Source of the DNA: Pontederia crassipes
Taxonomy: Eukaryota; Streptophyta; Magnoliopsida; Commelinales; Pontederiaceae
Assembly: GCA_030549335.1 (NCBI GenBank)
Contig: CM060196.1
Coordinates: forward strand, 71,322,139 to 71,386,138
Reading direction: 5' to 3'
Length of the DNA stretch: 64,000 bases
The notes under the pieces: generated by a model
What the model saw: only the letters and a program-made list of their open reading frames with translations
What the model was told of the DNA's origin: nothing
Database searches by the model: none
Translations under genes and position numbers: made by a program
In this document: positions 46,101 to 58,404 of the stretch, in pieces
Layout of the letters: each line of letters starts with the position of its first letter
Position numbering within the stretch: position 1 is the stretch's first letter

Positions 46101-49100
46101 ATTTTTCGGAGGTGCGAAAATTCGTGCGCGCGCCTTTTACGCGTGTTTTCAACCAAGAAGGTCAAAAGGCACGAAATTTTTTACTCTGTCAAAAGACGTG
46201 AAATTTTTTATGGTTTCGTGCATGTTGATGTATGGTGAGATGATTGGGACGAAAAAATGGACTCGGGCGAAAATTTTCTACGGGTGCAAAAATTCGCGCG
46301 CGCCTTTTACGTGTGTTTTCAACCAAGAAGGTCAAAAGATACGAAATTTTTTACTCTGTCAAAAGACTCAAAATTGTTTTTGGTTTCGTGCATGTTTATG
46401 CATGGTGAGATGATTGGAACGAAAAAATGGACTCGGACAGAAATTTTTCGGGGGTGCGAAAATTCGCATGCCCTTTTACGTGTGTTTTCAATCAAGAAGG
46501 TCAAAAGATGCGAATTTTTTACTCTGTCAAAAGACGTGAAATTTTTTATGCTTTCGTGCACGTTGATGCATGGTGAGATGATTGGGACGAAAAAATGGAC
46601 TCGGGTAAAAAATTTTCGGGTGTGCGAAATTCGCGCGCGCGCCTTTTACGCGTGTTTTCAACTAAGAAGGTCAAAAGACACGAAATTTTTTACACTGTCA
46701 AAAGACGCAAAATTTTCGACGCTTTAGTGTATATTGATGCATGATGGGATTATTGGGACGAAAAAATGGACCCGGGTGAAAATTATTTTGGTGTGCGAAA
46801 ATTCGCGCGTGCGCCTTTTACGCGTGTTTTCAACCTAGAAGGTCAAAAGATGCGAAATATTTTACGGTTTCGTGCATGTTGATGCATGGTGAGATGATAT
46901 GGACGAAAAAACAGACTTGAGCGAAAATTTTCTGGGGGTGCGAAAATTCCCGCTTTTACGTTTGTTTTCAACCAAGAAGATCAAAAAATGCAAAATTTTT
47001 ATCTTTGTCAAAAGACGCAAAAATTTTTACACTTTCATGCATGTTGATGTATATTGAGATGATTAGGACGAAAAGATGAACTCGGGCAAAAATTTTCTGT
47101 GGTGCGAAAATTCGCGCGCCTTTTACACGTTTTCAACCAAGAAGGTCAAAAGACGCGAAACTTTTTACTTTGTCAAAAGTCGAGAAATTTTTTATGGTTT
47201 CGTGCATGTTGATGCATGGTGAGATGATTGAGATGAAAAAATGGACTCCGGCAAAAATTTTTCGGGTGTGCGTAAATTCGCGTGCGCGCCTTTTACTCGT
47301 GTTTTCAACCAAGAAGGTCAAAAGATGCAAAATTTTTTACTCTGTCAAAAGACAAAAATTTTTACGCTTTTGTGCATGTTGATGCATGGTGAGATGATTG
47401 GGATGAAAAAATAGACTCGGGCGAAAATTTTTCGAGGGTATGAAAGTTCGTGTGCGCGCCTTTTACGTGTATTTTCAACCAAGAAGGTCAAAGACGCAAA
47501 ATTCTTGACTCTGTTAAGAGACACCAAACTTTTGACGCTTTCGTGCATGTTGATGTGTTGTGAGATAATTGGGACAAAAAAATAGACTCGGGCGAAAATT
47601 TTTCGGGGGTGCGAAAATTCGTGCGTCCGCCTTTTACGCGTGTTTTCAACCAAGAAGGTCAAAAGATGCGAAATTTTTTACTCTGTCAAAAGGCACAAAA
47701 TTTTTTACATTTTCATGCATCTTCATGCATTGTGAGATGATTGGGACGAAAAAATGAACTCGGACGAAAATTTTCCAAGGGTGCGAAAATTCGTGCGCGC
47801 CTTTCACGTGTGTTTTCAACCAAGATGGTCAAAAGACGCAAAATTTTTGACGCTTTCATGCATGTTGATGCATGGTGAGATGTTTGGGACGAAGAAATGG
47901 ACTTGGGCAAAAATTTTTCGGGGGTGCGAAAATTCGTGCACGCGCCTTTTACGCGTGTCTTCAACCAAGAAGGTCGAAAGATGCGAAATTTTTTACTCTG
48001 TCAAAGATGTGAAATGTTTTATAATTTCGTGCATGTTGATGCATGGTGAGATGATTGGGACGACAAAATGGACTCGGGCAAAAATTTTTCGAGGGTGCGA
48101 CAAATCCCGCGCGCACCTTTTACGCGTGTTATCAACCAAGAAGGTGAAAACACACGAAATTTGACTCTGTCAAAAGACGCTAAATTTCTTACGTTTTTGT
48201 GCATGTTAATATATGGTGTGATGATTGGGACGAAAAAAATGAACTCAGGCGAAAATTTTCCGGGGGTGTGAAAATTCGCGCGCGCACCTTTTTCGCATGT
48301 TTTCAACTAAGAAGGTCAAAAGTCGCACGCGAAATTTTTGACTCTATCAAAAGAAGTAAAATTTTTGACGCTTTCGTGTATTTTGATGCATGGTTAGATG
48401 ATTGGGACGAACAAATAGACCTGTGCGAAAATTTTTTGGGTGTGCGAAAATTCGTGGGCGCGCCTTTTACGCGTGTTTTCAACCATGAAGGTCAAAAGAT
48501 GCAAAAAATTTTACTATGTCAAAAGCTGTAAAATTTTCAACGCTTTCCTACACGTTGTTGCATGGTGAGATGATTGGGATGAAAAAATGGACTCGGGCGA
48601 AAATTTGCCAGAGGCGCGAAAATTCGTGCGCGCCCCTTTTACGTGTGTTTTCAACCAAGAATGTCAAAAGACACGAAATTTTTTACTCTGTCAAATAACG
48701 CAAATTTTTTTATGGTTTCATGCATGTTGATTTATGGTGAGATGATTGGGACGAAAAAATGGACTCGGGCGAAAATTTTTCGGGGGTGCGAAAATTCGCT
48801 TCTGCGCCTTTTACGCGTGTTTTCAACCAAGAAGGTCAAAGACGCGAAATTTTTGACTCAAATGCAAAATTTTGTATGCGTTCGTGTATGTTGATGCATG
48901 GTGACATGATTGGGACGAAAAAATGGACCAGGCGAAAATTTTTTGGGTGTGCGACAATTTGCGCTCGCGCCTTTTACGCGTGTTTTTAAACCAAGCAGGT
49001 CAAAAGATGCGAAATTTTTTACTCTGTCAAAAGACGTGAAATTTTCAACGCTTTCGTGCACGTTGATGCATGGTGAGATGATTGGAACAAAAAAATAGAC

Positions 49101-52100
49101 TCGAACGAAAATTTTTCGGAGGTGCAAAAATTCGCGCGCGCGCCTTTTACATGTGTTTTCAACCAAGAAGGTCAAAAGAAGCGAAATTTTTTACTTTGTC
49201 AAAAGATGCAAAATTTTTTATGGTTTCGTGCATGTTAATGCATGGTGAGATGATTGCGACGAAAAAATAGACTCGGACTGGGTGTGCGAAAATGCGTGCG
49301 CGCGCCTTTTACGTGTGCTTTCAACCAAGATGGTCAAAAGACGTAAAAATTTTTACTCTGTCAAAAGACGCGAAATATTTGACGCTTTCGTCCATGTTGA
49401 TACATATTGAGATGATTGGGACAAAAAAATGTACTCGGGCAAAAATGTGCAAAGGTGCAAAATGTTTTACTCTATCAAAAGAAAAAATTCTTTACACTTT
49501 CGGGCCTGTTGATGCATGGTGAGATGATTGGGACGAAAAAATGGATTCGGGCGAAAATTTTCCGGAGGTTCGAAAATTCACGCACGTGCGTTTTACGTGA
49601 GTTTTCAACCAAGAAGGTCAAAAGGGGTGAAATTTTTTACTCTGTCAAAAGACATGAAATTTTTTATGATTTCATGTTGATGCATGGTGAGATGGTTGGG
49701 ACGAAAAAAATAGACTCGGGCGAAAATTTTTCGGGATGCGAAAATTTGCGAGCGCATCTTTTCGCATCTTTTAAGCGTGTTTTCAATCAAGAAGGTCAAA
49801 AGACGTGACATTTTTAGGCTTATGTACATGTTGATGCATGGCGAGATGTTTGGGACAAAAAAATGTACTCGGGCGAATATTTTTCGGGGGTGTGAAAATT
49901 CGCGCGCGCGCCTTTTACGTGTGTTTTAAACCAAATCGTGGAATTTTTACTCTATCAAAAGACGTGAAATTTTTTATGGTTTCGTGCATGCTCATGTATG
50001 GTGAGATGATTGGGACGAAAAAATGGACTCGGCGAAAATTTTCCGGGGATGCGAAAATTCGCGCGCCCGTTTTTTACGCGTATTTTCAACCAAGAAGGTC
50101 AAAAGACGCGAAATTTTTTACTCTTTCAAAAGACGTAAATTTTTTTACGCTTTTGTGCATGTTGATGCATGGTGAGATGATTGGGACGAAAAAATGGACC
50201 CGGACGAAAATTTTTCGAGTGTGCGAGAATTCGCGTGCGCGCCTGTTACGCGTGTTTTCAACCAAAAAGGTCAAAATATGTGAAATTTTTTACTCTGTCA
50301 AAGGACATGAAATTTGTGACGCTTTCGTGCACGTTGATGCATGATGAGATGATTCGGACGAAAAAATGAGCTCGGGCAAAAATTTTTCGGAGGTACAAAA
50401 ATTCGCATGCGCATGCCTGTTTTCAACCAAGAAGGTCAAAAGACGCGAAATTTTTTACTCTGTCAAAAGACGCAAAATTTTTTATGGTTTCTTGCATGCT
50501 GATGTATGGTGAGATGATTCGAACGAAAAAAATGGACTCGGATGAAAATTTTTCGAATGAGCGAAAATTTGCAAGCGCGCCTTTTGGCATCTTTTACGCG
50601 TCTTTTCAACCAAGAAGGTCAAAAGACGCGAAATTTTTTATTCTTTCGTATTGATGCATGGTGAGATGATTCGGGCTAAAAAATGGACTCTGATGAAATT
50701 TTACGGCGGTACGAAAATTCACGCGCGCGCCTTTTACGTTTATTTTCAACCAAGAAGGTTAAAAATGCAAAATTTTTTACTCTGTCAAAAAATGTGATTT
50801 TCTTTACGCTTTTGTGCATGTTGATGTATGGTGAGATGATTGGGATGAAAAAATAGACTCGGGCGAAAATTTTCCTGGTGTGCGAAAATTCGTGCGCGGG
50901 CCCTTTACGCGTGTTTTCAATCAAGAAGTTCAAAAAACTCAAATTTTTTTACTCTATCAAAAGACGCAAAATTTTTTACGCTTTCGTGCATGTTGATGCA
51001 AGGTGAGATGATTGGGACGAAAAAAAGGACTCAGGCGAAAATTTTTCTGGGCTGCGAAAATTCGCGTGCGCGCCTTTTAAACGTGTTTTCAACCAAGAAG
51101 GTCAAAAGATGCGAATTTTTCGACTATGTCAATAGATGCAAAATTTTCGACGCTTTCGTGCATGTTGATGCATGGTGAGATGATTGGGACAAAAAAATGG
51201 AACCTGACGAAAAATTTTCCGGTAGGTGAAATTAGCACGCGCGACTTTTAGGCGTGCTTTCAACCAAGAAGGTCAAAAGATGCGAAATTTTACTCTGTCA
51301 AAAGAAGCAAAATTTTTTATGGTTTCATGCATGTTGATGCATGGTGAGATGATTGGGACGAAAAAATGGACTCCGGCAAAAAATTTTCGGTGGTGCGAAA
51401 ATTCGCGCGCGCGCCTTTTACGCCTATTTTCAACCAAGAAGGTCAAAAGATGCAAAATTTTTTACTCTGCCAAAAGACGCAAAATTTTCGATGCTTTCGT
51501 GCATGTTGATGTATGGTGAGATGATTGGGACGAAAAATAGACACGGGAGAAAATTTTTCGGGTGTGTGATAATTCGCGCGCGCGACTTTTACGCATGTTT
51601 TCAACCAACAATGTTAAAAGATGCAAAAAATTTTACTCTATCAAAAGATAGGAAATTTTGGACGCTTTCGTGCATGTTGATGAATGGTGAGATGATTGGG
51701 ACAAAAAAATAGACTCGGGAGAAAATTTTTCGGGGCTGCAAAAATTCGCACGCGCGCCTTTTTACGCTTGTTTTCAATCAAGAAGGTTAAAAGACGTGAA
51801 ATTTTTTACTCTATGAAAACACGCAAAAATTTTTATGCTTTCGTGCATGCTGATGCATGGTGGGATATTTGAGACGAAAAAATGGACTTGGACGAAAATT
51901 TTTCGTAGGGGCAAAATTCGCGCACGTGCCTTTTACCTGTGTTTTCAACCAAGAAGGTCAAAATAGTAAAATTTTTTACTCTATCAAAAGACGGAAAATT
52001 TTTTATGGTTTCGTGCATGTTGATGCATGGTGAGATGATTGGGACGAAAAAATGGACTCCGGCGAAAATTTTTCGGGGAACGAAAATTCGCGCGCACGCC

Positions 52101-54733
52101 TTTTACGTGTATTTTCAAGTAAAAAGGTCAAAAGACGCGAAATTTTTTACTCTGTCAAAACATGCAAAATTTTCGACGCTTTTCATGCGTGTTGATGCAT
52201 GGTGGGATGATTGGGACGATTAAATGGACCCGGGCAAAAATTTTTCGGATGTGTGATAATTCGCGCGCGTAACTGTTACACGTGTTTTCATCCAAGAAGG
52301 TCAAAAGATGCGAAATTTTTTACTCTGTCAAAAGACATGAAATTTTCGACGCTTTCGTGCACGTTAATGCATGGTGAGATGATTGGGACGAAAAAATGGA
52401 CTCAGGTAAAAATTTTCCGGGGCTGTGAAAATTCGCGCGCTTTTGCGTGTGTTTTCAACCAAGAAGGTCAAAAGATGCGAAATTTTTGACTCTGTCAAAA
52501 GACGCAAGTTTTTTTATGTTTTGCTGTATGCTGATGTATGGTGAGATGATTGGGACGAAAAAATGGACTCGTGCGAAAATTTTCCGAGGGTGCAAAAATT
52601 TATGAGCGCGTCTTTTCATGCGTGTTTTCAACATAGAAGATCAAAAGACGTGAAATTTTCGAAACTTTCGTACATGTTGGTGCATGGTGAGATGATTAGG
52701 ACGAAAAAATGGACTCGGGCGAAAAGTTTCCGGGCGTACGAAAATTCGCGCGCGCGCCTTTTACGCATGTTTTCAACTAAGAACGTCAAAAGACGCGAAA
52801 TTTTTGACCTTGTCAAAAGACGCAATTTTTTACGCTTTCATGCATGTTGATGCATGGTGAGATGATTGGGACGAAAAAACAGACTCGGGCGAAAATTTTT
52901 CGAGTGTGCGAAAATTCGTGCGTACGCCTTTTATGCATGTTTTCAACCAAGAAGGTTTAAATATGCGAAATTTTTTACTCTGTCAAATGACGTGAAATTT
53001 TCGACGCTTTCGTGCACGTTGATGCATGGTGAGATGATTGGGACGAAACAAATGGACTCGGACAAAAATTTTCCAGGGATGCAAAAATTCGTGCGCACGC
53101 CTTTTACTCGTGTTTTCAACCAAGAAGGTCAAAAGATGCGAAATTTTTTACTCTGTCAAAAGACGCAAAATTTTTTCTGGTTTCGTGCATGTTGATGCAT
53201 GGTGAGATGATTGGGATGAAAAAATAGACTCGGGCGAAAATTTTCTGGGGGTGTGAAAATTCGCGCGCGTGCCTTTTACGTGTGCTTTCAACCAAGACGG
53301 TCAAAAGACGTGAATTTTTTACTCTATCAAAAGATGTAAAATTTTTTACGCTTTCGTGCATGTTGATGCATATTGAGATGATTGGGACGAGAAAATGGAC
53401 TCGGACGAAAATTTTTCGGGGGTGCGAAAAGTCGTGCATGCTCCTTTTACGTGTGCTTTGAACCAAGAAGGTCAAAAGATGCAAAAAAATTTACTCTGCC
53501 AAAAGACACAAATTTTTTTACTCTTTCGGGCATGTTGATGCATGGTGAGATGATTGAGACGAAAAAATGAACTCAGGCGAAAAATTTCCGTGGTGCGAAA
53601 ATTTGCGCGCGAGCATTTTCATGCCTTTTACGCGTATTTTCAACCAAGAAGGTCAACAAATGCAAAAATTTTTATCTATCAAAAGACATGAAATTTCGAT
53701 GCTTTCGTGAACGTTGATGCATGGTGAGATGATTGGTACGAAAAATTGGACATGGGCGAAAATTTTTTGGGGGTGCGAAAATTCGCGCGCACGCCTTTTT
53801 CACGTGTTTTCAACCTAAAAGGTCAAAATACGCAAAAAAAATTACTCTGTCAAAAGACGTGAAATTTTGACGCTTTCGTGCATGTTGATGCATGGTGAGC
53901 TGATTGGGACGACGAAAATTTTCTGTGGTGCAAAAATTCGCGCGCGCGCCTTTTACTTGTGTTTTCAATCAAGAGGGTAAGAAGACGTGAATTTTTTTAC
54001 TTTGTCAAAAGACGCGAAATTGTCTACGTTTTCTTGCATGTTAATGCATGGTGAGATGATTGGGACGAAAAAATGGACTCGGACAAAAATTTTTCGGGGG
54101 TGCAAAAATTTGCATGCATTTTACGCGTGTTTTCAATCAAGAAGGTCAAAAGATGCGAAATTTTTTACTCTGTCAAAAGACGTGAAATTATTTATGCTTT
54201 CGTGCACGTTGATGCACGTGAGATGATTGAGACGAAAAAATGGACTCCGGCGAAAATTTTCGGCTGTGCACAAAATTCGCACGCGTGCCTTTTACGTGTG
54301 TTTTCAACAAGAAGGTCAAAAGACGCGAAATTTTTGACTCTGTCAAAAGATGTGAAATTTTTTACACTTTCGTGCATGTTGATGCATTGTGAGGTGATTG
54401 GGACGAAAAAATAGACTCGGGCAAAAATGTTCCAGGGGTGCGAAAATATGCAAGCGCGCCTTTTATGCGTGTTTTCAACCAAGAAGGTCAAAAGACGCGA
54501 AATTTTCTATTCTGTCAAAAGACGCAAAATTTTCGACGTTTCATGCATGTTGATGCATGGTGAGATGATTAGGACGAAAAAATGGACCCGGGCGAAACGT
54601 CCTTAACGCGTGTTTTCAACCAAGAAGGTCAAAAGACGTGTAATTTTCAACTCTGTCAAAACACGCAAAATTTTTTATGCTTTCGTGCATGGTGGGATGA
54701 TTGGGACGAAACTCGAGCGAAAATTCATGCGCG
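43140..54733 (+). repeat. Satellite A, main block (~170-bp monomer, about 68 copies)
   Basis: Head-to-tail monomers, mostly 155-178 bp (for example TTTTCAACC at 43181, 43353, 43525 and 43691). In order each has TGCGAAAATTC, a (CG)3-6 core, CCTTTTACGCG, TTTTCAACCAAGAAGGTC, AAAAGACGCGAAATTTTTTA, ACTCTGTCAAAAGACG, a second GAAATTTT, CGCTTTCGTGCATGTTGATG, CATGGTGAGATGATTGGGAC, AAAAAATGGACTCGGGCGA and AAATTTTTCGG. Copies differ by roughly 5-15% by eye. Variants include one or three copies of the inner ~26-bp GTCAAAAGACG subrepeat and an inserted GCGAGCGCGNCTTTTCGTGCC segment. All monomers point the same way. The length and head-to-tail order fit a plant centromeric or heterochromatic satellite; location is inference. 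Confidence 0.95.
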
Positions 54734-55400
54734 TGTCACGGGGTCATTCTCGGACACTAGACCACGTGCGGCGACTAGGCGGATAGGCACCTAGCCAAGC
54801 CTGTTTTGAGTTTGCAGCGGAAGTTTTATGGTCGAGACGACTTTGCCAAAAGTCGCTCTTATAGGCGTTCAATCACGGACATGACTAGAGTGTTGGACTA
54901 CTCGTCACGAGACCGTGGCATTGGCGCGTTGCGGCACTAATGTTGGCGCTTGGACGCTTAAAGTCCGAAGGGGCGACGAAGGGACCACGGGACGCCACGA
55001 AGGGACACCGATGTGGGTTGCCACCCCACGCTCAAGGCCATGACACTAGAATTAAAGGAAAGCTTGCTTGTATTAAATATGATGAAACATAGCATACAAT
55101 TGGGCCTCGGAAGGCACTAGTGAACTCCTCCCAGTGTACCGTAGGTATAGGAGTCTTGTTACATATTGAAGATGCAAAAGACGTACCCTACGGGAACGTC
55201 ACCTACTTGGCCATTCATAAGGATGGCCTTACAAGATAAATGCCCTAAGGGCGGATAACTTGGTACTCCGCAATATTACGCAGTGCGGGGTGGCTGCATG
55301 TGTTCCATGTTTTCGGCGCTGAGCGGCCGAGGGCTATAAGTTGAGCGGCATTGGTGCCGCGAGGCTTCACGCTTCGTGTCACGGGAGACGCCCCGTGACA
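54734..55400 (-). repeat. 3' LTR of the satellite-embedded element
   Basis: Ends TGTCACGGGG / CCCCGTGACA form a 10-bp inverted repeat. The right end also folds on itself: TGTCACGGG (55377) pairs with CCCGTGACA (to 55400) across a 6-nt loop. It differs from its partner LTR at ten sites, all transitions, with no indels. Confidence 0.95.
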
Positions 55401-55412
55401 TTCTCCCCCACC
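55401..55412 (-). other. Polypurine tract
   Basis: Minus strand GGTGGGGGAGAA immediately before the LTR start TGTCACGGGG. Confidence 0.8.
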
Positions 55413-55859
55413 AAAGTCGGCGACGCCCCCGACGCCGTTGTCCGGGCTTCCTCGGGGCCTTCGTCTTGAGTCTTGACTTCGCTTGTCTCGTTCAATTCTG
55501 CCTTTTTTGCCTTGACTTCAACTTCACCAGCATCACGCAACGCCAGGAATGCCCGCTCCTTGGGATCTCGCTGAGGACTCCTCCCTCAGGCCTGCTTCGC
55601 TCGCTGATCCTTCGTCCAATCTGGGGTCATCACTTGTGCAGCGCCAGTGGAGTCCGCCATGTGCGATCTGACTTCATCAAGCAACTATCCGTCCATCAAG
55701 TCTCTGTTGGCTTCACTTCTCTTCGACTTGCGCAGCGTCAACTTGTGTGGTTTGGCTTCTTTGGGGGTGAAACAACTCTTGTATGCCTTCAGGAATAGCG
55801 CGGAGAAGAGTTGTCTCAGGGTCGTGTAGAACACGATGAAGAGTCTCGCCATTCGACCT

Positions 55860-56540
55860 GCATGACTTGACTCGATGCCTTCATGTTGCGGATGGCCGCA
55901 GCATAAGGTCTCCATTCCGTCGAATGCGAAGTACAGGACCATCTCACCCTCGATGATCATTCTTGAATTTCGATGGCTTGAAACAGCACAGCTCTCCGAT
56001 GTCGATGCTTGTAGCTTGTCTGCTTCGAGTGCCTGGGGTCGCTATGATGAGCGACAAGAGTCTTCCCACGGATACTCTGGGACGCTTCAGGTCTCTTTGT
56101 GGGCTTGACTCAATGTCTCTATGTTGCAAATGATTGCAACGTAGAGTCTTCCATACCTCTGCCGAACGAAAAGCGCAAAACCACCTCCTCTTTGGTGATC
56201 ACCTGATGTTTCGGCAGTCTTGAGGCGGGACAAGGTTCTTTAATCTGACAATCCAGGCCTTGTCCATCCAAGTCGCCATAGTGGGCGACGAGAGTCTCCC
56301 CACGTTTCCTTGTGGTTAAACTCGTTGTCCCCAAGTTGCAGATGGCTGCAACGTTGAGTCCTCCGTCCGCCGAGCCTTGAAAATAGTTCCACCTTCCCCT
56401 TGGTGGACAAGAGATATCTCGACGGTTTGAGGTGGAGCAAGGTTCTTTGGTATAACATTCCGCACCTTGTCCACTCCCAGTTGCTATAGTGAGCGACGAT
56501 GAGGGTCTCCCCACATGTGCCTGTGGTTCGGCTTGCTTCT
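55860..56540 (-). repeat. Three ~215-240-bp tandem repeats in the element interior
   Basis: Landmarks TTGCAGATGGCTGCAACGTT (variants at 55885, 56125 and 56333) and GTCGCCATAGTGGGCGACGA (variants at 56037, 56268 and 56481) recur in the same order. Each also carries a GAGTCTTCCCAC/GAGTCTCCCCAC phrase. Identity is moderate. Confidence 0.7.
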
Positions 56541-57135
56541 CCTGCTTCGATGGGCGATCTTTATCTTCGGCATAAGTAGCTTCCTCCTTGCGACTTGAGC
56601 TTCTCTCCCCCACCATTTCCCTTGCCCAAGGGCTTTGGTGGTATGGCACTTGTCCTGATTGACTTGGCAGCATCGACTAGTGAGCGGGGGTTGGACGATC
56701 CGGTCGTTCCAACTCCTTCCTAGTCCAAAGCTTCTGACCCCTCCATTTGAAGAGCACCAACACTGGGTCTTCATCCTCCTGGGAATACTGTAGGCGGAGC
56801 TCGGTGATTCCTTTCACTTCCTCCTTCAACATGCCCATCTGGCCGATGCTGAACAATGCGATCTTGACCTCCAGTCCCAACTTGTCAGGGCTTGCATAAT
56901 TGATGAACTGCCACTTCTTCTGTCCCATGTCTGGGATGTATGTTTGCCACATTCTACATTGTCGCGATGGCAATGTCATCCTGAGTTTGCCACATCTTGC
57001 AGGGTTCTTGGGATATGCCTTCTTCCGATCCTTGGACCTCCTTTGAAGCTTTGGCAATCCCTTTGGGGTATGGACGAGGCGAGATCGTTGTGCTCGTTCA
57101 CGAAGAGGATGCACCTTAGATACTCGTCCGTCCAC
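56119..57135 (-). pseudogene. Element-encoded ORF of unknown function with one in-frame TAG
   Basis: From the ATG at 57135 the frame runs 152 codons to TAG (56679-56677) and continues in the same frame for a further 185 codons to a stop at 56119. Apart from that one amber codon it is a 338-residue product. The first part is basic and contains KKWQFINYASPDKLGLEVKI and a short acidic stretch (SQEDED). The second part is made from two diverged ~70-residue repeats (KEPCSTS... / KEPCPAS...) that reflect the DNA tandem repeats. I recognise no domain: no zinc knuckle and no protease or polymerase motif. It may be a decayed gag-like protein of the non-autonomous element, or non-coding DNA that is open by chance. 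Confidence 0.35.
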
Positions 57136-57849
57136 ACCTTGGACAAAGTAAAGTCATTGTGCTTGTCATCCTAGATCATACACCTTTGACATACTCATCC
57201 ACCGGGCGGCTTGACCCTTGCGAAAGAGTAGCTGTTCCGGGCCTTCACTAATCCGGGCGGATGCTTGTGAAGACGCTCTGCTTAGATAAGCGGACTGCGG
57301 TTGGTGAACTCGTGGCATGAGCTTCCCAACATTACCTCCATCTCCATTCGAAGGGACGACATCGCCAATGTGTCCTTCGAAACTTTCGCATTGTGATCCT
57401 TGGAGGCCGCTTCGATTACTCGAGGCGATGTCCGAAAGAAAAGGGCACTCCTTCCTTCGGTTGGCGGCAGAACGCTTGACAGCAGCATGCCAAGGTTCGC
57501 CGATGCTCGACGCTCAGACCATTTGCCAAATTGTCACTGGGTTGAGGCGTCGATTTGTGTTGGCATGTATCAAGTTCGTCCCACTCCTTGATGGATGACA
57601 TCGCTCCGCTTGCGGGGCGACACTTGACGAGGCAGGCAAGGCTGACAGCTCGTCCACGAGTGTTTGCAAGTAATCAACGCTTTGCTCCATTCCTGAAAGT
57701 AATCGTGGCGTGGCAGGCGATCTGCGGCACGACAAGATGCTTGTGATTGATGCTCCTTGGCCGAAAAGATGATATTCTCTGGCCGAAAAGGGACCGTGAA
57801 CCTTGATATTTGTCTTTAAGCCAACTTCTCCCGTGAAGCGGTTGTGCAC
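57136..57849 (-). other. Element interior, no recognisable gene
   Basis: Minus-strand open stretches (57282-57488, 57514-57861) contain MEQSVDYLQTLVDELSALP, which resembles the coiled-coil start of some gag proteins. The frame is short and broken, so no gene is called. Confidence 0.35.
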
Positions 57850-58330
57850 TTCACGTTGCATGACTGGGCATGCGATGCGACATCACGAAATATCGAGCAG
57901 CGCCAGGTCGTCATGATAGTGCATGACCGACAGTCCCTGAATGTGACACGGGTCCTCCGAGTTACACGACGCTCGTGTAAGCGATCTCCTGATATGAGCA
58001 GCGCAAGACCATCATGCCGAGCATATGGCCACTCTTTGACGCAGCGCGACACTTCAGGATTCCCGACTGTATACCTGGGGTGGTTGATCTGCTCGAGTGA
58101 GCGACGCATGACCGTCCCGATTAGGCGGGGCGACCAATCCGCCATCATGATGCATAACGGACGTTCCTTGACACGACACGGGTGTATGAGGAACATGCTG
58201 CGGGGCACGACTGGGCGTGCGGCGAGGAAGCTTGCCATGCATTTCTCGTTGGCGTCCATGATCAAAGACCATGGTACCAGTGCGCCTAGGCGTGATGGAG
58301 TATTTGAGCGGAAGCACATTTCCTACGCCA
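57850..58330. repeat. Degenerate tandem repeats in the element leader
   Basis: Phrases of the type GACTGGGC..GCGG, GCATGACCGACAGTCCCTGA / GCATAACGGACGTTCCTTGA and GACACGGGT recur at 150-240-bp spacing. They lie between the PBS and the first open frame. Confidence 0.5.
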
Positions 58331-58389
58331 GGGCACGTTGCGACGACACAAGCGAGTCATCGTCGCTGGGTAATCCGAGCAGGAAGAAC

Positions 58390-58402
58390 GGCTCTGATAC
58401 CA
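58390..58402 (-). other. Primer binding site for initiator Met tRNA
   Basis: Minus strand TGGTATCAGAGCC, the standard plant PBS, two bases after the 5' LTR end. Confidence 0.9.
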
Positions 58403-58404
58403 CT

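Noticed and set aside
55376..55798. 140-aa plus-strand ORF at the LTR edge
   Set aside because: Crosses the LTR/interior boundary on the strand opposite to the element's PBS-PPT orientation.
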